A DNA stretch of 64,000 nucleotides. Origin: RGIG1828 sp045546535. Its GTDB lineage: Bacteria > Bacillota > Clostridia > UMGS1810. Made by a program: the position numbers and the translations under genes. The DNA is taken from NCBI GenBank assembly GCA_045546535.1, contig JAZQDA010000029.1, positions 1-64,000 of the forward strand. The letters are read 5' to 3'. The notes beneath the pieces are model-generated. The model saw only the letters and a list, made by a program, of their open reading frames with translations. It was not told the origin of the DNA and ran no database searches. This document shows, in pieces, positions 45,157-55,373 of this stretch; the first letter of the stretch is position 1, and each line of letters starts with the position of its first letter.

Positions 45157-45791
45157 TAATCTCCAGATTGCGTTACAAATAACGCATCAATTTCTGACGT
45201 TGTAATTGACGTTACAGATGCACCACCTATAGTAAGAGTTCCGGTTGTGTTATCTCCTTTTGTATAAGTAATAGTATCGCCAGAAATTGATAATCCTTTA
45301 ATATATTCAGAAGAACTTGCATCTAATTTTGCGTTGTTCTCTGTTTTTGTTGCGTATGTCGTTGTAATCGTGTTTCCGTTACCGTCTTTTAATGCAGACT
45401 CCGCAGTAGAAACGGAATCGTTAATCTTTACATACTAACTACCAGACCAACGATATATACTCCCAGTATCAGTCGCTACATAGATTTTATCCGTTTGTCC
45501 ATTTGCAGGAAACCCAGAAGCACTACCATATTCTAATACATCATCTACATATGATGGCAACTGAGAAGACGGGATAAGTCCGTTTGAATCTAATGTTGCT
45601 ACACCGTTTGCTACTCCTTTTTCAGAAGACGCAATCCGTGATGTTGAATCAACCGCATTTATTGTAATATTACTCGTTCCCAAAGAAACGCCATTTATAG
45701 TCACGCCTTGTGGAACATACGCACCATTATATTCTTGGTCTAACTTATTCTTAAAATATGTAAGACCAGTGTAATCTAAATATTTAGCCAA
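45156..45791 (-). CDS. Tail-fiber/collar-type protein, one in-frame TAG
   Basis: 211 residues from TTG 45791 (GAGGTGA upstream). N terminus MAKYLDYTGLTYFKNKLD is a common phage fiber start; IYRWSGS-TAG-YVKI is a collagen-like/collar motif where Gln or another residue is usual. The rest is Thr/Ser/Gly-rich beta structure. Related at both ends to the neighbouring fiber genes. Confidence 0.75.
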
Positions 45792-45804
45792 TCAATTCAC
45801 CTCA

Positions 45805-46179
45805 TTAAAACAGTGCGTCAATCATAGTAGTTGATATGCTCTCATCTGCTGTTCCCGTGTCTACTACAGAAAATGATGAGCCATCAGAACCAGTCAATAT
45901 TATTGTATTGTTATTTTTTGATAATGAATACGTTGTATTAGTGTCTGTAATTCCACTAATATTCACTATTGCGTTAGATATAACACTGTTTGTCTATTGT
46001 TTCGTATAATAATTAGATAGGTCTACCGTAGAGCCTCCCCCGGTAATTTCTATATTTTTAATGTCGTTGTGTAGTCTATTAATTTCTTTTGCGTGTTTAA
46101 TAAATTCATTTTTGATAAGAGTGACGAACCTCCCCTCTGGTTGAATTTGTTTCTATAATGCAGGAGTTTCAGTAATCAT
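45805..46179 (-). CDS. Short fiber-like protein, two in-frame TAGs
   Basis: 124 residues. Helical N terminus (IKNEFIKHAKEINRLHNDI), then NYYTKQ-TAG-TNSVI, which matches the YYTKxQ(T/V) repeat of phage fibers, supporting Gln for TAG. Same C-terminal TxxIDALF end as the neighbour at 45156-45791, implying a shared exchange module. Confidence 0.7.
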
Positions 46180-48062
46180 TATTCATCACCCCTTGTTTGA
46201 TAATACAAGGTATATCCAAGAACCTTAAAATATTCGTTGTTATTCTCTGTCCCAAATCGTATCTAAAAATATCTTGCAGACAAGTCTACATCTACAAATG
46301 GTGGTATTGGGTTGTTTAAATTTATATTATGTGTTTCCCATTTTTTCATTATTGTTTCAGAGTTCCAACCAGTACCAACATCAACCTTTAATACACAATC
46401 TCCTTTGGTTTCAATATGAAACTAAATTCTTAATAATCTTTTAATGTGACCCGGGTCTTCCATATGATGTACCTTTGATGTTACATATCCATAATATGTA
46501 CTTCTCCTTGAATCTTTATATCCTAAAATTTTAAATACGTTTCCAAGTTCATCTCCGCATATTGTTATAATCTTATCTTCTAATCCATACGAATCTTCAA
46601 TTTGCTTTTGGTACTCGTCAATCGGTACATTAATACTGTTTATCGTTACATTTTCGGTTTGAGAGAACTCTCCTATTGCAGTAATATACATTTCCCTTTT
46701 TGACCAAGTTTTAGTAGAAACATTAAACGTAATTGCAGAACTCCTATTCTTGTCAGAATTTAAGTTCCAATCAATATCTTGAGGATATAATTCGTCTGGA
46801 GTTGTCATTCTATTTGAGTCAACCATATCATAAACAAACATAATGTCGCCCTAATCTTTGTCATAATAACCAATAACATTGCTTCTGCCTTTTGGTATAA
46901 GTGTATTAAAAAAATAATCTTTTATTGGGTCTCCTATTGGTGTAACGGAATTACCGTCAAACTCATATATATTGTCGTCGCCAACAAATATATGTGAGTG
47001 AGGCATTTCTATTATAGCACCAGAAGCCATAAGCCCAGTTCTTGTAGTAATTACCTCTTTAGAAAACACCGTGTCTCCGCCAGTAAAAGTCATTGCAACA
47101 ATTCCTTTTTCTTTATAAACAACAAGAATATCATTAAGTTTTTTTATCTAAACAATTTCTCCCTCAACATCGTTTACATCAACGTATCCAGACATTCCAG
47201 AGGAATCTTCGTTGTTGTGCCACATACGAGGATTCTAATATTGAGACCAACGAACTCTTGACGGAAAAACGACCTCGTCTTCTTTTAAATTAGCCAAAAA
47301 TACAAACCCTTTGTATTCTTCTACAAATCTCGCTTTAACATCAGAAAAAGATGTTCCCTCAAGCCCATATGTTCCAACTCCTTTCCAAGAAACAGTCCCA
47401 TCGGTAAACTGGTTTACAAAATCAAGGTGTTCTCTCCAATTTGGCTCTGTTGAAGAATGAGAAGTTCCTCCGCCCGGGGAAACGCACATATAAACAAGTC
47501 CAATCTCTTCTGAATCGGTTTTCGGCTTAACGACATCTCCATAATTATAATGTGTATTTTTATTCCAAGCGGGAGGGTTAAAAGTTCCCTCAAGTTTTTT
47601 ACACTTATTATTTTCGTTATTAAGACCGTTCCAATAATAAACATTGTTGTCTTTTGAGCAGATTACATAAATGTTATGAATTGTCGGACTAAACGGGTCA
47701 TTATTAACTACACTTTTTGTAGAAATAAATCCACCACTATACGAATATCCAACACCATCAAACAAATTTATATTTTGCAAACGCTCGTTTTGGTTATATA
47801 ATCCAGAAGATGTGAACAACATATTTAAAGGCTTACCCTCTGCTCGTCTAAACAAGTCTATTTTCTATATAGCATCGTTGTTGTCATTAATAGTTGGTCT
47901 CTATAATATAAAATCAAAACCCCTCGCTTTTTCAACATACCCATCTCCAAAGCGAACATTAAGACAATCTGAAAACGAACCATCTGGAATAAGAGAAGAA
48001 GGAGCAGATTTAATTAGCCCCTTACTTGCGGGTAAAAATATTTGTTGATAAATCTTACTCAC
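46179..48062 (-). CDS. P22 gp10-like DNA stabilisation/tail protein, seven in-frame TAGs
   Basis: 627 residues from GTG 48062 (GTGA junction) to TAA 46179. N terminus IYQQIFLPASKGLIKSAPSS, then SDCLNVRFGDGYVEKARGF, fits the pattern of packaged-DNA stabilisation proteins of podoviruses. Repeated WSQY/GGDTVF/IFVGDDNIYEFDG segments suggest a beta-propeller. Forms part of the neck or tail tube that plugs the portal. Classification by motif and context. Confidence 0.7.
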
Positions 48063-48799
48063 CCCCCTTTATTGCACTTATTGCATTTACCTAATTTAAA
48101 TATTCCCCTATCAATCGTGCCACAAACAAACTTATCTCTGTCTGCGTTACCAAATAATTTCCTTCTAATTTTCCTTGAACAAAATGGGCAAAAATAAATG
48201 TTAGTGTTAGGGGTAATAGTAACACACCCACACCTATTTTCCATTTTTAAATTTGTGGCTTTAAGTACCATATTCTCTATAAAACATACCCTTTTTTCTC
48301 TTGTTTTCCCGTACCAAGGATGAGGATAACGTATAATTCCATTAATTCCTTTTTCTCTTATAGAATTTGAAAGAAAAGAAATTGATGTCTCAACCAAATC
48401 CATCTTTGGCGGAGAGTTAATTATACTATATTCGATGGGGTATATTATATTTATATCAACATCTGGATAATTTTGCTTTATCCAAATGGAATATGAAATG
48501 GTGTCAAGAGAAGAAAAGAACAAACCTTCTTTTATGCCGCCCCATAAAAAATAAAACTTTTTTACGCCAATTTTTATAAAATCCTCTATATCGTTCATAT
48601 AAACCAATGGGTCTACTTCTATAGAAAATTCTTTTCCTCTCAAAATATAATATCTTGCAATAACTTTTGCCCACTATTTTTTACCATACTCTTTTGGTAT
48701 TTCTATCATACAAATTTCATCATATGGAAATAAATTCCAAATCTTTGCAAGACTCTTTTTTGTTAGTTTTCTGTCTGCCCAAGGGACAATTTTAATCAT
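48059..48799 (-). CDS. SPASM-like cysteine-rich protein, one in-frame TAG
   Basis: 246 residues, ATG 48799. The N-terminal part looks like a TIM-barrel with alternating strands and helices but lacks the CxxxCxxC motif of radical SAM enzymes. The C terminus has CGC, CPFC, C and CNKC groups, as in SPASM Fe-S or zinc domains. It interrupts the structural gene series. May be a degenerate radical-SAM-like enzyme or a metal-stabilised structural protein. Confidence 0.6.
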
Positions 48800-48802
48800 T
48801 TT

Positions 48803-49579
48803 TTACTCTACGCCAACCCCATATTCTATTAAGACAAATCCACACGTTTCTGGTTTTTGGCTTTGTCCCGTCTTACAACCAATCTTTAATGTTATTGCAT
48901 TTTTCTTATTGGGTTCAACGCTTATTTTTCCAACATAAAAATAGTTCCTTAAATCTATCCCGGTACTTGGAAAACGAGTACCGCCTTTGCTCATTTTTGT
49001 AAATTTGGGTATAGAATAAAAGTCTTTTGTTGCTCCGTCCTAACTTCTTGCCACAAAATCAAAAGATTTTTTACAGCCATATATAAAAGAATTTTTCTTT
49101 TTCTTTCCTTCTGTTTGTGCAGAATATGTTGTTCCATTATATGTAAGAGTTGTATCTGAACCCTAAAAATAATCATCCACAAGAGTATCATGTTCGCCAT
49201 CATCTTCCCAGTGGTAGTCTTTATACATAGCGGCAGGACATAATGCAAACCTTATCTTTGATATTCCTGCGGGAGTATCAACCTTTACGGTATACGAACT
49301 TCCTCCTGCCTTGTCTTTGGGAACGGTATAAGTCTTTACTGTATGCTCTGGAGCCCCAGTTTTTAATATTGCCTCTGTTGTTCCGTTTGTTAATGTAATC
49401 CTTGCATCTGTTGCTTCTTTGTCGCTCTCTACCCCCGTTGGATAATAAAGGGTTTTTCCGTCTACTAAAATTGGCTATCCGTGTCTTTCCTTTAAATCGT
49501 TTTTAGACGTATATAACGGAACTTCTGTTTTAATTCCCTTACTATTAATTATTGTTATTTTATGTTCCGTTTTTGACAT
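48803..49579 (-). CDS. Late structural protein, three in-frame TAGs
   Basis: 258 residues, ATG 49579. Beta-rich, Thr/Ser/Gly composition with a Lys/Glu N terminus; probably a fiber or decoration protein. No family recognised. Confidence 0.65.
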
Positions 49580-49580
49580 A

Positions 49581-50111
49581 TCAATTCACCCAAAACTACG
49601 CACCGTTGGGAAACTAAATTCTTTCACCGTTAAATTTTACTATTTTATTTTTGTCACCCTTATTCGCTGCGTATGTTTGCACTTGGCTTACTAATGTATA
49701 CTTATCTTTAATCTCCACCCTATTAGCCGCACTTTTGCTCTTCTCTGCATAATCATATTTTGCGAAGTCAGAAGTTGTTGCGGTTGCGGAATTTCCAGAA
49801 CAAGAATTTGCAATATACTCTAAAGATATCCAACCACTCCCAGTATAATAATCAAACTTATGAGTAGCATCGTTAAATCCCATCATTCCCGCCTTTGGAT
49901 TTGAAGGTCTCCCCCCATTATTGCTCCACTTTGGAATTATAAGAAACGAATTATTGGGGAAACCAGAAATGTCTTGAAGAATATTTCTAACCCACTGTCT
50001 TGTGTCTCTAATGTGGTCATCAACTGTACTAACAAGTTCATCTCCACTTGGGGCATTAACGTTAAAATTTGTAACACTATTACTAAAACTACCGTTAGCC
50101 AAATTACTCAC
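49581..50111 (-). CDS. Fiber/tail protein, two in-frame TAGs near the end
   Basis: 176 residues from GTG 50111. WISLEYIANS and GERI-TAG-FPNGA-TAG-FWVN segments plus HKFDYYTGSGW look like receptor-binding or collar domains. Both TAGs lie in the last 15 residues, so non-suppressed products would lose only the extreme C terminus. Confidence 0.7.
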
Positions 50112-50349
50112 CCCCCTCGTACTTCTTTATATTCATATATTTATTAACTCCACGCAAACCAAGTCCTCCAAGACCAGTTGCAGTAGAAAATGCTTCATAA
50201 TTTTTCCATTCCATACCATTATATGCGAGATAAACAGATACGCACAAAAAAACAAAGAGGCATACTGCCGAGACTACTTTAGTCCCGGAGTATGTCCCAT
50301 CGTCATCTTTTAGTATGGAAAAGAGAATTTCTTTCAATACTCTTTTCAT
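50104..50349 (-). CDS. Small membrane protein, holin candidate
   Basis: 81 residues, no TAG. One clear transmembrane helix (VVSAVCLFVFLCVSVYLAY) and a Gly-rich hydrophobic segment (GLGGLGLRG), charged ends. Lies beside another holin-like gene. Holin role is inferred from topology and position. Confidence 0.6.
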   Translation of the reverse strand: MKRVLKEILFSILKDDDGTYSGTKVVSAVCLFVFLCVSVYLAYNGMEWKNYEAFSTATGLGGLGLRGVNKYMNIKKYEGGE

Positions 50350-50376
50350 TTAAATCACCAATTACGAACCAATAAA

Positions 50377-50535
50377 TTAAGATTCGCCGTCGGTTTCGCC
50401 GTCGGTTTCGCCGTCGGTTTCGGTTTCTGCACTATCTTCTAAAGTGATTTCACTTAAATCAACATCACACGCTTCAGCAACCGCTTCCATCTGTTTCTTT
50501 AACAGTTCAATATCCAACCTTAACATTACAGACAT
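50377..50535 (-). CDS. Small acidic protein with (ETDG)3 repeat
   Basis: 52 residues, ATG 50535. Helical N terminus, then three perfect 12-base repeats (GAAACCGACGGC) giving ETDGETDGETDG. No TAG. Repeat number is likely variable between strains. Confidence 0.6.
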   Translation of the reverse strand: MSVMLRLDIELLKKQMEAVAEACDVDLSEITLEDSAETETDGETDGETDGES

Positions 50536-50536
50536 C

Positions 50537-50845
50537 TCATTTCACCTCCTCTGGTCTTGTGTGGGGCAACGATATTAACTCATCCCAAAGTCCGTCCATT
50601 ACTCCATCTACTCCCAATGCCTTATAATTTTTATAATTCGCCTCTATACTTTGCAAGGCATAGAGAGGAATCCACCCCTTGTCTTTGTACGTATAGTACG
50701 CTTTTGTAATTTCGCCACGTAATAATGACTGTACGCCCAACTTTATTGCATCTTGCTCTTCTTGTGATTTACGGAATTTCTACCACAGACTTGCTACAAG
50801 TATGCCAATCAATACGTTTATGGCGTGTATAAATATTTGTTCCAT
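50537..50845 (-). CDS. Holin-like membrane protein, one in-frame TAG
   Basis: 102 residues from ATG 50845. N-terminal transmembrane helix (FIHAINVLIGILVASLW), TAG at residue 22 directly after it, then a conserved phage pattern LGVQSLLRGEITKAYYTYKDKG and ALQSIEANYKNYKALG, found in phage holin/lysis-cassette proteins. Without suppression only the membrane helix would be made. Plausible lysis gene. Confidence 0.7.
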
Positions 50846-50858
50846 TTTCGTCACCATA

Positions 50859-50907
50859 AAAAAGGATATGCTCCTCATATTTTATTTACAGAAGGCATAT
50901 CCTTTTT
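50859..50907 (-). terminator. Terminator inside the late region
   Basis: AAAAAGGATATGC...GCATATCCTTTTT with T-runs on both sides and a long loop containing the stop codon of the gene at 50875-51039. Confidence 0.65.
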
Positions 50908-51039
50908 AATAAAACCATATAAACAAATTTGTAAATATATATCATCCCAAGTTTTACCCTCTATTTTTGTAATTGCTCTTATTACGCAATCATCAACAAA
51001 TTTTCCAAGAGGGTTGGGATTATAAAACTTATAGCCCAC
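50875..51039 (-). CDS. Small conserved phage protein
   Basis: 54 residues from GTG 51039 (AAGGAAGGTAAACA upstream). MGYKFYNPNP, then VDDCVIRAITKIEGKTWDDIY, is a pattern seen in many phages next to lysis or tail genes (function unknown, papain-like fragment resemblance). The gene overlaps the upstream one by 11 bases. Confidence 0.6.
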   Translation of the reverse strand: MGYKFYNPNPLGKFVDDCVIRAITKIEGKTWDDIYLQICLYGFIKKDMPSVNKI

Positions 51040-51658
51040 TGTTTACCTTCCTAAATGGACTAATAAAAAGTGCCAACATACATCTTTTCGTCTCTGTAGT
51101 TTTTACACTCTGCATTTTCCAACCAAGGAATATTCTCCATCTAAACCATTTACACCAAGTCTTATCATAACGTATCATAAAATGGTCTTTTGTATAATAA
51201 ACCTAATAACGATAATCGTCGGTAGAAACATCTTCTGTTCGTATAATGTCTGCACCATTTATATCTACTCCAGTTACATAATACGAAAACCCATATCCAC
51301 AATTACGATATATCCACGCAAGGCGACAAAAATATCTTTGTATACGCTCTTTTAACGTAAAGTTTGGGTCTAATAACTCTACAAACCCCTTATATTTACC
51401 AGTAAGTTTTAAGGCGTCCCATTCGTTATGATATTTATAATGACGATTAAAGTCGTACTCTGCCCAAGATGGAACTTCGTGTTCATACACCATCCAATCT
51501 ACATCTAACCCATCGTCCCAATTCGCCCACCATTTAAACAAATCTGGCAATTCGCCATATTCGTTGGCAAACAACACCACGACCGGGTTGGTAAGGTATG
51601 CAACGATGGTAAATAAAATTTCTAAAACACAATAAAATATATATATTATCATTATCAA
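51029..51658 (-). CDS. Late protein with N-terminal membrane helix, one in-frame TAG
   Basis: 209 residues, ATG 51658. Residues 1-28 are hydrophobic (YIFYCVLEILFTIVAYLTNPVVV in parts), the body is Trp/Tyr/Asp-rich. TAG at residue 152 (DYRY-TAG-VYYTKD). Not recognised; might be a membrane-associated lysis or superinfection factor. Confidence 0.65.
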
Positions 51659-52993
51659 TCACCCGTTGCCCCCTTCTATGGACGCACCAACATAAATAAA
51701 AATTTGCGATGTGGGCATATTAAATGTAAAACTATTTACATCCTCTTTTTCTAACCAAATCGTGCCGCTTGCACTGGAATTTTTATATAATCTATATTTA
51801 ATACTATCCCAATTACTACTATAAGCAACAAAAACTTTCTAATCATAATTAACCTTGCTGCCAGAAGAAATAGTAGCACCGCTTGAATTTGTTTTCTTAA
51901 CGGTCAACCATCTATTATCATATCTCAAATAATAACTATTGATAGTCGCCGCAGTTGAAGTAACAGTAGTATTTGCAGTAATTGTATAGTTCGTACCAGT
52001 AGAAGCGTTTGTGCTACCAACTTTTAAAGTTCCTTTGGTATACCCAGTACTTGCGGTATGAGACGTTACTTGTACTTGAGAATTGTAACGTAACGTATAT
52101 GTCTTTGCAGAACTACCAGACGAAATCTCGCTACTCCAATCTCCATATCCCGTGTTCGTAGTATTTCTATTTCTATATTTTATCTTGATTGTTTGGTCCG
52201 TTTGTGCCGCAAGAGTTAATGTAAATGTCTTTAACGATGCCGCACTAACGCTAATACTTGCATTAGCAGTAAGTTTATTTGGAGAACCCGATGTTCCTGC
52301 ACTCGTTATTGTACCATGATTCCAACCTGTGTCTGTTGTCTAAATTACAGAATAATACTCGCTATTATGCCCTAAAGTAAGGGTTTGAGAAGAACTTGTT
52401 GAATCTTTAGTAGAATAATTAGTAGGCATCGTTGTTCCATTATAATTTTTATAATATACACGAATGGTCTAATGCGTTGTTGCTGGGATTGTAAGAGTAA
52501 ATGTTTTATGTGTTGCCGCAGTAGCAGTAACCGTTACGTTTGCATTAGTAAGAGTTCCACTACTTGCAGGAGACAATGTTCCTTTATTCCACCCAGTATC
52601 CACGGTATGAGATACAGACCAAGTTGTACCATACGGAAAATACCTATTACCGCTTGTCCAAGATGGCGAACTATATATACCGTTGATGTTGGTTGTAACT
52701 GTTATTGTCTAATGTGCCACCGCAGTTATTCCAAGTTGTATAAGAGATTTTTGTGCTAAAACATATTCAGAACCGCCTTTAGATACGTGTAATGGAGTTC
52801 CATAGTTATCATAAAAACCTTGTGTCCAACCAGTTGCAGGATATAAGGGTGCGTAAAGATTTGTTCCACCAGAATTTACGGGCAAATAATTAGACGCACC
52901 ATATACTTTTGCTTCTGCCGTGGTTGTATATAAATCACAAGTATAGGTTGTACTTCCCTTCTTTACTTTAAATGTTTTACTTGATTTAGTCAT
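51659..52993 (-). CDS. Repetitive tail fiber protein, four in-frame TAGs
   Basis: 444 residues from ATG 52993 to TGA 51659. Several related repeats with the pattern KTFTLT...xTIxVxY...TGWxxGT. In one repeat the residue before TI is TAG (ATTH-TAG-TIRVYYKN, codon 52469-52471); in the homologous repeat it is CAA (AAQTDQTIKIKYRN, codon 52193-52195). This is direct internal evidence that TAG encodes Gln. Likely receptor-binding fiber. Confidence 0.8.
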
Positions 52994-53002
52994 TTAACCA
53001 CC

Positions 53003-53752
53003 TCAAGCAATCCATATCGTACTTCCATCTGGAAATTGTAACTTGCCATCCGCGGTAAAAGCAAAGGTTTTTCTATTTGCTATCGTATTACCATTAGTAA
53101 CAATATATACCGTACTATCTGCAGTAAGATAAGCATTTTCTGTACCACCATTAAGAGTTAAAGCAGATACCAACGCTCTTGGCGATTCACCACCGCCTAT
53201 AACCAAAGCACCGCCAGTTTGAATACCAAAACCAGTTCCATTATTGGCAGTATCACTTGTCGGAAATACAAAAAATGGTGTAGTATCATATACTGCATTT
53301 CCAGAAGCAGTAGTCTTCGTTTTATAAACAACTGGCAGAACTATCGGAGTCCCTACTACTGGAGAAGTACCACTTTTATCTAATACAATATTTCCAGTAA
53401 AATTGCCTCCTGCGGAGGTAATAACTCTGTTCCCGCCCCAAGTCAATGTTCCGTCCGTTCTACCGTTTAACGATTTAACGGTACTACCATTCTTTGCGAA
53501 AATGCAAAAAGAACCCTTATCTGCTTCTGTAGCATAGTCGATGTTACGCAATCCAACGCCAGCACCATCGCCATTTCCATAATTCCATCCAATATCAATA
53601 TTTGCTTCACCAGCAAATCCCATACTAAAGTTTCTGTTGTTGCCGCTAATATAACCAATATTGCCAGACATCGTTCCGCCGGACTTTGGCAAATATGTAC
53701 TTTCTATATGGTCATTATAATATTCAAGACCATCATAATCTAATACTTTCAT
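53003..53752 (-). CDS. Tail fiber protein, TAG-free
   Basis: 249 residues. N terminus KVLDYDGLEYYNDHI parallels the other fiber genes; LPKSGGTMSGNI is the common phage fiber GGTM(S/T)G repeat; the remainder is Gly/Thr-rich beta. Unusual in this block for lacking TAG, perhaps recently acquired. Confidence 0.8.
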   Translation of the reverse strand: MKVLDYDGLEYYNDHIESTYLPKSGGTMSGNIGYISGNNRNFSMGFAGEANIDIGWNYGNGDGAGVGLRNIDYATEADKGSFCIFAKNGSTVKSLNGRTDGTLTWGGNRVITSAGGNFTGNIVLDKSGTSPVVGTPIVLPVVYKTKTTASGNAVYDTTPFFVFPTSDTANNGTGFGIQTGGALVIGGGESPRALVSALTLNGGTENAYLTADSTVYIVTNGNTIANRKTFAFTADGKLQFPDGSTIWIA

Positions 53753-54180
53753 TAACTGCCACCTCCAACAATCGTCTCTATCTCATTATCAGATATTACT
53801 TCTATATCTATCATATTTTCAACTTCATTAACGAGGCTACTCACTTCGCTTTGTTGTTCTTGTGCCGTAGCAATTATGTTTTGGAGGTCGTCCTTTACAT
53901 CCTATACATACTCTTCCAAACCTTCTTTTAATTCAACACATTCGTCTTTTACCACATACGCCTGTTGTACCACTTCTTCTATCCAGTCTACGATTTGACC
54001 ATTTCTTTGACGATAGACAACCCTATCATCATCCGTTTCTGCTAATTCGTGTTTTCGCAATAAATTAAAATCGAAAATAGAGGAATCGCTCACACCCTCC
54101 TACACTGCGGTATATTTCTCATTTTCCGCTTGAATAAGTGCAGATGGGACGTTATGCCTTAAAGTATATCTAATTGACAA
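53752..54180 (-). CDS. Fiber-proximal coiled-coil protein, two in-frame TAGs
   Basis: 142 residues from TTG 54180 (GAGGTGAGG upstream). KYTAV-TAG-EGVSDSSIFDF near the start, coiled coil in the second half (DDLQNIIATAQEQQSEVSSLV). Probably a fiber adaptor or baseplate-like component. Confidence 0.65.
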
Positions 54181-54194
54181 ATTTCCTCACCTCG

Positions 54195-55010
54195 TTAATT
54201 TCCTTCATTTTCTGGTGATAATGCCTATACAAGTACCTCTTCATACTTATCTCCCGGAGTACCACCAGTCAATTCGTCTGTATTATAAACATATCCAATA
54301 TTTTTACGCCAACCGTGTCCAATATTCAGATTACCAAACGGGTCACGAGCAAACAACGGTCTATCATCCGTCATCTGTCTTTTTATTTCAGATAAATATG
54401 CCTATAAAAGATTCATTGCCTTCTATCTCCAAAGATTAGCCTTTTCCGGCTCTGTAAGAAAATCAAAATACTCACCACAAGCGGCATAAACTATAATGTC
54501 GCCAATTTCTTTAGATAATCCATCTTCAGAGTTTTCATCATTAGACAAGTCTTCTGGGTACCATTCACCAAAAATATTTATAACACCGATTAGTGGAGCA
54601 GGAATAATCTTTAGTCCTCCTTGCATTACAATATAATACATTGGCTCGCCTATTGCGTCCACGTTGTCATAAATTTCAAACGCCTCTTGTATCGTGTTTA
54701 ATGGAAACAGTTTTTTCTTTCTATTTCCACTAATTCCATTTTGTTTAAATTCTCCTGCGTTAAAATCTATCTCAACATTATCTTCTGGGTCTGGATTCCA
54801 TTCCACATAACGTGCCTACTTCAACCCCTTTGTACGCACAAAGCCATCTTCCGGCTCCAAATTAGTTTCCCACTTCTAAATACGATTTAGATAAACAGAA
54901 CGTAAAATGAATCGGCGTTGTTGATTTATAAATTGTAAAAGGAGGTCGTCGTTCAAGTCTTGTCTTTTAATAATTGCAGAACACATATCAAATATCTGTT
55001 TACCGTTCAT
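54195..55010 (-). CDS. Neck/adaptor-type structural protein, five in-frame TAGs
   Basis: 271 residues from ATG 55010 (GGAGGTAAA upstream). Helical N terminus and an all-alpha/beta body (TEPEKANLWR-TAG-KAMNLL-TAG-AYLSEIKR), size and position between capsid and fibers as for head-tail adaptors of podoviruses. Family not certain. Confidence 0.65.
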
Positions 55011-55029
55011 ATTTTACCTCCGTATATAA

Positions 55030-55060
55030 AAATAAGGCGGGAACAAGTCCCGCCCTTTTT
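55030..55060 (-). terminator. Terminator-like hairpin downstream of the capsid genes
   Basis: AAGGGCGGGA-CTTGT-TCCCGCCTT followed by ATTTTTA on the minus strand; may reduce transcription from the abundant capsid mRNA into the neck genes. Confidence 0.8.
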
Positions 55061-55361
55061 AAAATGCATCATCGTTAGTCTTATATTGCGGATTTAACGC
55101 AAGAAACTAACGCAGAACTCTACGAGCCGCATCTCCCTCTTTCGCTTCGCTATAAAACAAATACTACTTTAACAAGGGGTCTCTTTGAAACTCAAAGAAC
55201 GGTATTGAACAAACGTGTCTAAAAGACTTACCACTCTACGAGTGTTTACGTTCTTCATAGTTTTGCTTTTCAAGTTCATCTGTGTTCACCGTATTAGTGA
55301 GGACGATATTTCTATCGTCACTCACATCAAGGTGTTGTGATTGTAAAAATCCTTCGCTCAA
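55059..55361 (-). CDS. Small late protein after the capsid gene, three in-frame TAGs
   Basis: 100 residues from TTG 55361 with an ideal GGAGGAATAA. TAGs in KHS-TAG-SGKS, LLK-TAG-YLFY and VLR-TAG-FLAL. Unknown; possibly a capsid-associated or head-completion factor. Confidence 0.7.
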
Positions 55362-55373
55362 TTATTCCTCCAA

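Noticed and set aside
51659..53752. Diversity-generating retroelement (variable fiber repeat with template)
   Set aside because: No reverse transcriptase frame and no template/variable repeat pair with adenine-biased changes was seen in the window.
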